From NCBI GenBank assembly GCA_900547915.1, contig URIN01000044.1:1-8412 (forward strand): a stretch of 8,412 nt of DNA, read 5' to 3'. This document shows, piece by piece, positions 1 through 5,586 of this stretch. Within the stretch, counting starts at the first letter, position 1. Every line of letters begins with the position of its first letter. The notes under the pieces were generated by a model. It was not told the DNA's origin, did no database searches, and saw nothing but the letters and a program-made list of their open reading frames with translations. Source of the DNA: an uncultured Clostridium sp. GTDB taxonomy: Bacteria; Bacillota; Clostridia; Oscillospirales; Acutalibacteraceae. A program made the translations under genes and the position numbers.

Positions 1-813
1 CCTGTAAGCACACGGACAGCCTACAAAACACCCTGTCTGAATATCAGTAATGGTATTGCCGTTTGAAGTTGTATAATCCGTTAGCGCCTGAGCATGCATA
101 TGACCTGTAAATATAAGATTCAGTCCTGCATCGGCAAATTCATTGGCTCGCTTTTCCCAATCAGTTAACTTTGCGTCACCGATAAAATTCATAACAGGCG
201 AAAACGGCAGCAGCGGATAGTGTGTCATTGCAAATATATAATCACCCGCATCATGCGCTTTTTTTATTTCATCAAGCGCCCACTGCATCTGATCATCCCA
301 CAAGCCCTTGAAATCCTTGCAGTCTCCGTCACAATTAAGTGCAAGCAGACGGTAACCAGGCTGAAGCTGTACAACATAAGACATAGATTTTTTGTGTTCT
401 GATAAGGCTTCGTCAAATCCGAAATCTCTGTAAAAATCACGCAAATCCTCACGCTTCATTTCCCTTACAGGAATCTCTTTTTCTCCGTCAAATTCTACGG
501 GATCTCCTCCATAATCATGGCGAGCGGTAATAAGGTATATACGCTTACCCTGCTCTTTCAGTTTATATAGTCTTTCTCTGAACCCAACATGGCTCTGATA
601 CTCTCCCCTGTAAACGAGGTCACCCGGTATAAGGATGATATCAGTATCTTTATCAGCCGCTATTTGAGAAAATCCGGCATCAATAACAGCCGGAGTTTCA
701 GCAACACATTTTTGATCTGTGCAGCTGCGGCGTTCATAAGCCGGCCCGTTTGCCTTAAACGAAGTATCATAATAATGCGTATCGGTAACAAGATAAAATG
801 AAAGCTCCTTCAA
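1..813 (-). CDS. Calcineurin-like metallophosphoesterase, 3' end outside window
   Basis: The 271 codons visible here run off the left edge, so the C-terminus is missing. The protein reads as a dinuclear-metal phosphoesterase of the calcineurin-like superfamily, probably cytoplasmic because there is no signal peptide or membrane segment. Superfamily motifs appear in order: D11-T-H13, G64-D65, R98-H99-D100 where GNH[DE] is usual, T197-H198-Y-P, and G237-H-M-H240. The usual metal-ligand Asn of the third motif is replaced by Arg98. The start is TTG at 813: an in-frame TAA lies two codons upstream, a ribosome binding site AGAAGG (826-821) sits 7 nt before it, and D11-T-H lies just inside. No in-frame ATG occurs before residue 119. 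It is separated from the oxidoreductase gene by a terminator and probably has its own promoter. Substrate is unknown; phosphodiester, nucleotide or phosphoprotein substrates are all possible in this superfamily. Family assignment is firm, function is not. Confidence 0.88.
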   Translation of the reverse strand, partial: MKELSFYLVTDTHYYDTSFKANGPAYERRSCTDQKCVAETPAVIDAGFSQIAADKDTDIILIPGDLVYRGEYQSHVGFRERLYKLKEQGKRIYLITARHDYGGDPVEFDGEKEIPVREMKREDLRDFYRDFGFDEALSEHKKSMSYVVQLQPGYRLLALNCDGDCKDFKGLWDDQMQWALDEIKKAHDAGDYIFAMTHYPLLPFSPVMNFIGDAKLTDWEKRANEFADAGLNLIFTGHMHAQALTDYTTSNGNTITDIQTGCFVGCPCAYR

Positions 814-820
814 TTTTTAA

Positions 821-826
821 CCTTCT
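821..826 (-). promoter_or_regulatory. Ribosome binding site deciding a TTG start
   Basis: The minus strand reads AGAAGG, 7 nt before TTG at 813. With the in-frame TAA just upstream of the TTG, this fixes the non-ATG start of the phosphoesterase. Confidence 0.7.
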
Positions 827-883
827 TTCTCGTAAAATAATTCTTAAAAACAGAGTTTTTGAAAATAAAGTGTATTATATTTA

Positions 884-912
884 ATTATAACAAAAACGGG
901 ACTTCTTGTGAA
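884..912 (-). promoter_or_regulatory. Probable promoter of the phosphoesterase gene, overlapping a terminator
   Basis: On the minus strand the -35 box is TTCACA (912-907, five of six consensus bases), followed by a 17-bp spacer and a perfect TATAAT -10 box (889-884). The -10 is preceded by TG at the extended -10 position (TGTTATAAT). Transcription would begin near 877, giving an untranslated leader of about 64 nt before TTG 813. The -35 lies in the loop and closing bases of the preceding terminator hairpin and the -10 lies in its U-tract. A second TATAAT at 879-874 has no matching -35 and is a weaker alternative. This is a sequence prediction only. Confidence 0.6.
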
Positions 913-921
913 GTCCCGTTT
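891..921 (-). terminator. Rho-independent terminator of the oxidoreductase gene
   Basis: A perfect 12-bp inverted repeat (894-905 with 910-921) encloses a 4-nt loop. On the minus strand the stem is followed by a short T-run, GTTTTTGTT. It lies about 70 bp after the oxidoreductase stop codon, so the transcript has a short 3' untranslated region. The plus-strand side has only TTT after the stem, so it looks directional for minus-strand transcription. Confidence 0.9.
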
Positions 922-989
922 CGTTAATTTAAACAAGATTTTTTGACAATTTAGTTTATGTTCTTGTGAATATCACCAATTGTCTGAAA

Positions 990-3900
990 TTAGTCTTTTT
1001 TTGGAGCGTAATACTCAACAGTGCGAAGAAGATCGTTATACTTAGCAACTGCGTTTTCAGCAGCAATGTTGAAGAGCTTATCTGCCTTTTCAGGGAAGCT
1101 TCTTCTGAGTGAAGAATAACGGGTCTCACCGTTGATGAACTCGATGTAATCAGCTGAAGGAGCCTTTGAATCAAGGCTAAACGGATTCTTTCCTTCCTCA
1201 GCAAGCGCAGGATTGAATCTGAACAGATTCCAGTAGCCTGCTGCAACAGCCTTCTTCTGCTCTGCCTGGTTGAACGGCATCTTAATACCGTGGTTGATAC
1301 AAGGAGCATAAGCAATGATGATTGAAGGACCGTTATAAGCCTCAGCCTCTTTGAATGCCTTTAAGCACTGGTTGTAATCAGCACCCATAGCTACCTGTGC
1401 AACATAAATGTAGCCGTAAGACATAGCGATCTTAGCAAGGTCTTTCTTCTTTGTGATCTTACCGGAAGCAGCAAACTGAGCAACTGCGCCTGTAGGAGTA
1501 GACTTAGAAGCCTGACCGCCTGTGTTGGAGTAAACTTCTGTATCGAATACAAGAACGTTTACGTCCTGGTTCTGAGCAAGAACATGATCAAGTCCGCCAA
1601 AGCCGATATCGTAAGCCCAGCCGTCACCGCCGAAGATCCACTGGCTCTTCTTTGCAGCATAGCTCTTATCCTTAAGGAAGTCTTCTGCTGCTTCTTTCTC
1701 AGCGCCTTCAAATTCAGTGTTCTCAAGAGCTTCGATAAGAGCCTTTGCAGGAGCATCATTTCCGCGTGTTGAAGTGAATGTATCAAGATAAGCCTGAACC
1801 TTATCGCCTACGCTTGTGTCTTTAAGAGCAAGAGCATCCTTAGCAAGTCTTTCACGGATCTGAGACTGTGCAAGGAACATACCGAGACCGAACTCAGCAT
1901 TATCCTCAAACAGTGAGTTAGACCATGCAGGACCGTTGCCGTTCTTATCTACAGTGTAAGGTGTTGAAGGTGCTGAACCACCCCAGATTGAAGAACAACC
2001 TGTTGCGTTAGCGATATACATCTTATCACCATAAAGCTGTGTAGCAAGCTTAGCATAAGGAGTTTCACCACAGCCTGCGCATGCACCTGAGAACTCAAGA
2101 TAAGGCTTGAGATACTGGGTTGAAACGATTGTTTTATCTGAAGCAACCTCTGCCTTTGGTTCAACATCGCAAAGAGCGTCAAATACAGGCTGGCTGTCCA
2201 TCTGTGAAGCGATGGGCTTCATTGTAAGTGACTTAGTCGGGCAAACATTTGCGCATGATGCACAACCTGTGCAGTCAAGAGTTGAAATGATGATAGCATA
2301 TTTAAGACCTGAATCCTTAGGAACTTTAAGGTCTACAGCCTTGGTGTTTGCCGGTGCTGCAGCAAGCTCGTCCGCTGTAAGAGCAACAGGACGGATAACA
2401 GCGTGCGGACAAACCATTGCACATCTGTTACACTGAGCACATGATGTGGGCTCCCACTCTGGAACGTCTACTGCGATACCGCGCTTTTCAAATGCAGCTG
2501 AACCCTGAGGATAAACGCCGTCAGCCATGTCAACAAACTTAGAAACAGGGATCTTGTCACCCTTCTGATGATCAACGGGGCTAAGAATATCCTTAACGAA
2601 CTTCTTCATTTCAGGACGATCTGTCTTGATCTCAAGTTCTTTTTCTTCATCAACAGCAGTCTTCCAGCTTTCAGGAACATCAACTTTAATAAGCTCTTTT
2701 GAACCTCTGTCAATACCCTGGTGGTTGGCAGCAACAACAGCATCGCCCTTCTTTGAGAACTTAGCAGTTGCCTTAGCTTTCATAAGCTCGATAGCCTGAT
2801 CAACAGGGAGGATACCGGAAATGGTGAAGAAAGCAGACTGAAGAATTGTTGAAGCTCTGCCCTTAAGTCCTACTTCCTCAGCAATCTTAATACCGTTGAT
2901 AATGTAGAAATTAATGTCGTTATTTGCAATATATCTCTTCATAGCTGCAGGAAGCTCTTTATCGAGTTCTTCAGGAGTCCAAATGCAGTTAAGAAGGAAT
3001 GTGCCGCCGGGAACAAGGTCCTGAACCATATCATACTTTGTAACATATGACGGGCAGTGGCATGCAACGAAGTTTGCCTTATTGATAAGATAAGTTGAAG
3101 TGATCGGGTTATCACCGAAACGAAGGTGAGAAACTGTGATACCGCCGGACTTCTTAGAATCATAGAAGAAATAGCCCTGAGCGTACTTATCAGTGTTATC
3201 GCCGATGATCTTGATAGAGTCCTTATTGGCACCTACTGTACCGTCTGAACCAAGACCCCAGAACTTACAGCTTGTTGTGCCTGCAGGAGTAGTATCAACA
3301 TTTTCGCCAATCTCAAGTGAAAGGTATGTAACATCATCTGTAATACCGATAGTGAATACTTCCTTAGGCTCTGCAGCGTTCATATTGTTGTAGATAGCAA
3401 TGATATGAGCAGGAACAGTATCCTTTGAACCAAGACCGTAACGACCATGATAGATCGGAGTTGTTTCAAACTGTGAACCCTTGAATGCTGCAACAACATC
3501 AAGATAAAGAGGCTCACCGATTGAACCGGGCTCTTTAGTTCTGTCGATAACAGAGATTTTCTTTACTGTTGACGGGATAACATCAAGCAGATATTTTGCA
3601 GAGAACGGTCTGTAAAGGTGAACTTTAACAAGACCTGTCTTAGCGCCCTGAGCGTTGAGGTAATCAACTGTTTCAGCGATTGTGTCGCAAACAGAACCCA
3701 TTGCGATGATGATATTTTCTGCATCGGGAGCACCATAGTAATTGAACGGCTTGTAATCAGTGCCGATCTTTTCGTTGACCTTGTTCATATACATAACAGT
3801 GGTCTCTACGGCATCGTTGTAATACTTGTTGCAAGCCTCTCTGTGCTGGAAGAAGATATCTGAGTTTTCAGCAGAACCGCGGAGAGTAGGATGCTCAGGA

Positions 3901-4529
3901 TTGAGAGCGTGCTCTCTGAAGCGCTTAACATCGTCCATATCAACCATTTCTTTAAGATCTTCGTAATCCCAAACTTCGATCTTCTGGATCTCGTGAGATG
4001 TGCGGAAACCGTCAAAGAAATGAAGGAAAGGAACTGAGCTCTTAAGAGTTGAAAGGTGAGCTACAGCGCCGAGGTCCATAACTTCCTGCGGGTTATTTGA
4101 GCAAAGCATTGCATAACCTGTCTGACGGCAAGCGTAAATATCTGAATGATCGCCGAAAATATTAAGAGCGTGAGATGATACGCAACGTGCAGATACATGA
4201 ATAACCGATGAAAGAAGCTCACCAGCAATCTTATACATATTGGGGATCATGAGAAGAAGGCCCTGAGAAGCTGTATAAGTTGTTGTGAGAGCACCGGCTG
4301 AAAGAGAACCGTGAACAGCACCTGCTGCGCCGCCCTCTGATTCCATTTCCTGCACTCTTACACTCTGGCCGAAAATGTTTTTGGCATTCTGTGATGAAAG
4401 TACATCAGTAACTTCCGCCATAACTGAAGACGGAGTGATGGGGTAAATGGCTGCTACTTCTGTAAACGCATAAGAAACGTGAGCAGCGGCATTATTACCG
4501 TCCATCGTTTTCTTTTTTCTTTTAAGCAT
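990..4529 (-). CDS. nifJ: Pyruvate:ferredoxin (flavodoxin) oxidoreductase, single-chain form
   Basis: A 1179-residue single-chain enzyme that oxidatively decarboxylates pyruvate with CoA to acetyl-CoA and CO2, reducing ferredoxin (or flavodoxin). It acts in the cytoplasm as the key step of fermentation. Visible landmarks: YPITPSS (29-35), the E65 and R115 positions expected at the thiamine diphosphate/pyruvate site, and GSDGTVGANK (427-436) in the CoA-binding domain. Two CxxCxxCxxxC ferredoxin-type [4Fe-4S] sites lie at C697/C700/C703/C707 and C753/C756/C759/C763. The proximal cluster is C817-A-G-C820, C845 and C1077. The thiamine diphosphate/Mg site is G968-D-G ... D974, followed by NTGG (1002-1005). 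Spacing matches the Desulfovibrio africanus enzyme with offsets of 1-6 residues, but the C-terminal domain VII of that enzyme is absent. The ATG at 4529 has AGGAGGT 12 nt upstream. ATG at codon 9 is possible but has no comparable site. The gene appears monocistronic, with its own promoter, leader and terminator. Sampled codons look biased towards a preferred set, suggesting high expression. Confidence 0.98.
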   Translation of the reverse strand: MLKRKKKTMDGNNAAAHVSYAFTEVAAIYPITPSSVMAEVTDVLSSQNAKNIFGQSVRVQEMESEGGAAGAVHGSLSAGALTTTYTASQGLLLMIPNMYKIAGELLSSVIHVSARCVSSHALNIFGDHSDIYACRQTGYAMLCSNNPQEVMDLGAVAHLSTLKSSVPFLHFFDGFRTSHEIQKIEVWDYEDLKEMVDMDDVKRFREHALNPEHPTLRGSAENSDIFFQHREACNKYYNDAVETTVMYMNKVNEKIGTDYKPFNYYGAPDAENIIIAMGSVCDTIAETVDYLNAQGAKTGLVKVHLYRPFSAKYLLDVIPSTVKKISVIDRTKEPGSIGEPLYLDVVAAFKGSQFETTPIYHGRYGLGSKDTVPAHIIAIYNNMNAAEPKEVFTIGITDDVTYLSLEIGENVDTTPAGTTSCKFWGLGSDGTVGANKDSIKIIGDNTDKYAQGYFFYDSKKSGGITVSHLRFGDNPITSTYLINKANFVACHCPSYVTKYDMVQDLVPGGTFLLNCIWTPEELDKELPAAMKRYIANNDINFYIINGIKIAEEVGLKGRASTILQSAFFTISGILPVDQAIELMKAKATAKFSKKGDAVVAANHQGIDRGSKELIKVDVPESWKTAVDEEKELEIKTDRPEMKKFVKDILSPVDHQKGDKIPVSKFVDMADGVYPQGSAAFEKRGIAVDVPEWEPTSCAQCNRCAMVCPHAVIRPVALTADELAAAPANTKAVDLKVPKDSGLKYAIIISTLDCTGCASCANVCPTKSLTMKPIASQMDSQPVFDALCDVEPKAEVASDKTIVSTQYLKPYLEFSGACAGCGETPYAKLATQLYGDKMYIANATGCSSIWGGSAPSTPYTVDKNGNGPAWSNSLFEDNAEFGLGMFLAQSQIRERLAKDALALKDTSVGDKVQAYLDTFTSTRGNDAPAKALIEALENTEFEGAEKEAAEDFLKDKSYAAKKSQWIFGGDGWAYDIGFGGLDHVLAQNQDVNVLVFDTEVYSNTGGQASKSTPTGAVAQFAASGKITKKKDLAKIAMSYGYIYVAQVAMGADYNQCLKAFKEAEAYNGPSIIIAYAPCINHGIKMPFNQAEQKKAVAAGYWNLFRFNPALAEEGKNPFSLDSKAPSADYIEFINGETRYSSLRRSFPEKADKLFNIAAENAVAKYNDLLRTVEYYAPKKD

Positions 4530-4666
4530 AGTAAAAAATTACCTCCTGACAGAACTTCAAGTTCATGTATTACTGAATTCAGACAATCGGGAGATGCCGC
4601 CCCGCGGCTAAACCCATAACATACTCTCCCCAAAGCAAAAGGGCGCACTACACCCTTTCACAGTCC
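4530..4666 (-). promoter_or_regulatory. Structured 5' leader of the oxidoreductase mRNA, class not recognised
   Basis: About 137 nt lie between the predicted transcription start and ATG 4529. Potential stems in order: an 8-bp hairpin with a 5-nt loop (4658-4651 with 4645-4638), whose one G-U pair is allowed only in minus-strand RNA; a 6-bp helix (4630-4625 with 4594-4589) enclosing an 18-nt strand and a 5-bp all-GC hairpin (4608-4604 with 4600-4596); a perfect CTGAATTCAG palindrome (4582-4573); and a near-perfect palindrome (4564-4552). The last sits 4 nt before the AGGAGGT ribosome binding site (4547-4541). The GC-rich block 4589-4608 stands out from AT-rich surroundings. No terminator follows, so any control would more likely act on translation or RNA stability. 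I could not match it to a riboswitch family I know. Confidence 0.45.
4541..4547 (-). promoter_or_regulatory. Ribosome binding site of the oxidoreductase gene
   Basis: The minus strand reads AGGAGGT, a full anti-Shine-Dalgarno match. It is 12 nt from the ATG when counted from the last G, slightly longer than usual. No other purine-rich site lies between it and the ATG, supporting the start at 4529. Confidence 0.75.
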
Positions 4667-4672
4667 GCACTT

Positions 4673-4701
4673 ATTTTAACACAACACTATTGATAATTCA
4701 A
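4673..4701 (-). promoter_or_regulatory. Probable promoter of the oxidoreductase gene
   Basis: The minus strand has TTGAAT (4701-4696, four of six consensus bases), a 17-bp spacer, and TAAAAT (4678-4673, five of six). TG precedes the -10 at the extended position (TGTTAAAAT). Predicted start is near 4666. This is the best sigma-A-like arrangement between the upstream terminator and the gene. Confidence 0.6.
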
Positions 4702-4708
4702 TAATCAA
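4690..4708 (-). promoter_or_regulatory. Imperfect 19-bp palindrome over the -35 box, candidate operator
   Basis: Nine-base arms around a central base at 4699 match at eight of nine positions; the outer arms are TTGAT and ATCAA. It covers the predicted -35 box (4701-4696), so a bound protein would block RNA polymerase. The outer TTGAT/ATCAA resembles half-sites of FNR/CRP-type regulators, but the spacing (9 bp, not 4) does not fit. AT-rich DNA makes such dyads by chance, so confidence is low. Confidence 0.3.
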
Positions 4709-4795
4709 TTTTAATATTTAAAGATATTTTATTTAGTGTTAACTTGTATAAAACGCATAAAATTTTTACCTAATACTGTAAGTGTTCACAAAAAG
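4709..4795. other. AT-rich spacer with no gene
   Basis: This part of the 306-bp gap between the membrane-protein stop codon and the oxidoreductase ATG is very AT-rich. I see no coding region, RNA gene or strong repeat in it. A weak promoter-like pair on the minus strand (TTGTGA at 4791-4786, TAAAAA 17 bp later) is poorer than the one at 4701-4673. Confidence 0.5.
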
Positions 4796-4822
4796 AAAAA
4801 AGCCCCTATTATGGGGCTTTTT
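4791..4822 (-). terminator. Rho-independent terminator ending the epimerase-nadE-membrane protein operon
   Basis: The stem AAAAAGCCCC with GGGGCTTTTT (4822-4813 with 4806-4797) encloses a 6-nt loop. On the minus strand it is followed by TTTTTTCTTTT. It lies 13 bp after the stop codon of the membrane-protein gene. The plus strand also shows TTTTT after the stem, so it could work in both directions, although no plus-strand gene needs it here. Confidence 0.93.
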
Positions 4823-4835
4823 GTCATGTGATTAA

Positions 4836-5561
4836 TTAAATTCCGGGAGCGTGATTCTCTTCAGAACTGTCAAGCGGAAGAGCAACAGAAATCTGTGTTG
4901 CCGTAGCATTAGATATCTGCTTTGCGCTTGTGCCGTAACTCTCAAGTCTTGCCTCAACGGTTACACTGCCTGTATAGCTGTCACTGGTCACACAATAATA
5001 AGTTTGACCGTTTAATGTTACTGGAATACCTTCTTCATTCATAAGTTCTCCGTTTATATAAACAAACAGATTGTCTGAAACATTGTTATCGTTGGGAAGA
5101 ACGATATAAACTTCCATCTGTCTTGCAACGTTTTCATCGGAGCCGCTGTCAGAAGAACCCGAACCGCCTGATGAATCCGAGTTATTTGATGAATCGGAAT
5201 CGCCCGATGAACCTGAGCTGTTTGATGAACCCGAACTGCCTGACGAACCTGAACTGCCGCTCTGGCTGCCAGATGATGAGCCACTGTTATCAGAGCCGGA
5301 AGCAACCGTGCCGTTACTGTTATTATTGGGAACACTGTCAACAAATACACCGTTTTCAACGCCCGGTTTAAGCTGAGAAGTTGCTTCTTCGGACACAGGA
5401 GTATCGGTATACTCCTCTTTTCCGCCGCCGAAACTGAAAGCGCACACAACAGCGATTACAGCTACTACTACAACGGCAATAACTACACCTATAATTATTT
5501 TTTTCTTTTTTGAGTTGCCGCCATCGTTGGTTTCGGCAATCTCTTTATATTCATCTGCCAT
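4836..5561 (-). CDS. Membrane-anchored protein with Ser/Gly-rich repeat linker and extracytoplasmic beta-rich domain, unknown function
   Basis: A 241-residue protein I do not recognise. Order of parts: a short charged cytoplasmic tail ending in KKKK (18-21); one transmembrane helix (about 22-44, almost all I/V/A); a spacer (45-87); a 55-residue linker of only Ser, Gly, Asn, Asp and one Gln (88-142) containing six hexapeptide repeats; and a C-terminal domain of about 95 residues (147-241) with alternating hydrophobic and polar residues typical of a beta-sandwich. The lysines before the helix predict an outside C-terminus. Cys40 is inside the helix and is not a lipobox (AVVC), so a lipoprotein is unlikely. 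The start at 5561 has AAGGGG 7 nt upstream; the longer frame from 5618 would overlap nadE and lacks such a site. It lies 25 bp after nadE and just before the terminator, so it is probably cotranscribed. A role in cell-envelope binding or sensing is possible but not shown. Confidence 0.85.
   Translation of the reverse strand: MADEYKEIAETNDGGNSKKKKIIIGVVIAVVVVAVIAVVCAFSFGGGKEEYTDTPVSEEATSQLKPGVENGVFVDSVPNNNSNGTVASGSDNSGSSSGSQSGSSGSSGSSGSSNSSGSSGDSDSSNNSDSSGGSGSSDSGSDENVARQMEVYIVLPNDNNVSDNLFVYINGELMNEEGIPVTLNGQTYYCVTSDSYTGSVTVEARLESYGTSAKQISNATATQISVALPLDSSEENHAPGI
5151..5258 (-). repeat. Six tandem 18-bp repeats encoding a Ser/Gly hexapeptide
   Basis: Six imperfect 18-bp units code for residues 102-137 of the membrane protein: GSSGSS, GSSGSS, NSSGSS, GDSDSS, NNSDSS and GGSGSS. 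The first two units (5258-5223) are the most alike at DNA level, and drift increases towards the end of the array. The unit is a multiple of three, so gain or loss of copies would change linker length without a frameshift. Confidence 0.85.
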
Positions 5562-5586
5562 ATTTTTACCCCTTTTTACTGTTAAA

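Noticed and set aside
939..990. Inverted repeat GACAATT/AATTGTC in the 3' untranslated region of the oxidoreductase gene
   Set aside because: Arms are only 7 bp with a loop of roughly 29 nt in AT-rich DNA. The strong terminator at 894-921 explains the region.
2107..2436. Plus-strand open frames opposite the oxidoreductase and nadE genes, such as this one of 109 codons
   Set aside because: They lie antisense to genes with full catalytic motifs, have no ribosome binding sites and encode no recognisable domains. They are shadows of the codon pattern.
4523..4565. A 14-codon upstream frame (ATG at 4565) that contains the oxidoreductase ribosome binding site and overlaps its start
   Set aside because: No ribosome binding site precedes it and its codons are forced by the palindrome and the Shine-Dalgarno sequence. 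It is probably chance.
4589..4616. Resemblance of the leader to a T-box (GGGT....CCGCGG on the minus strand)
   Set aside because: The match to the T-box core is partial, there is no following terminator hairpin, the leader is too short, and the downstream gene is not amino-acid or aminoacyl-tRNA related.
4454..4648. A 64-codon minus-strand frame from a GTG in the leader into the oxidoreductase gene
   Set aside because: It runs out of frame across a well-supported gene start, has no ribosome binding site and shows no protein-like composition.
4774..4791. A Rex-like half-site (TTGTGAA) on the minus strand upstream of the oxidoreductase gene
   Set aside because: Only one half matches. The second half is absent at the required spacing, and the site is about 80 bp upstream of the predicted promoter.
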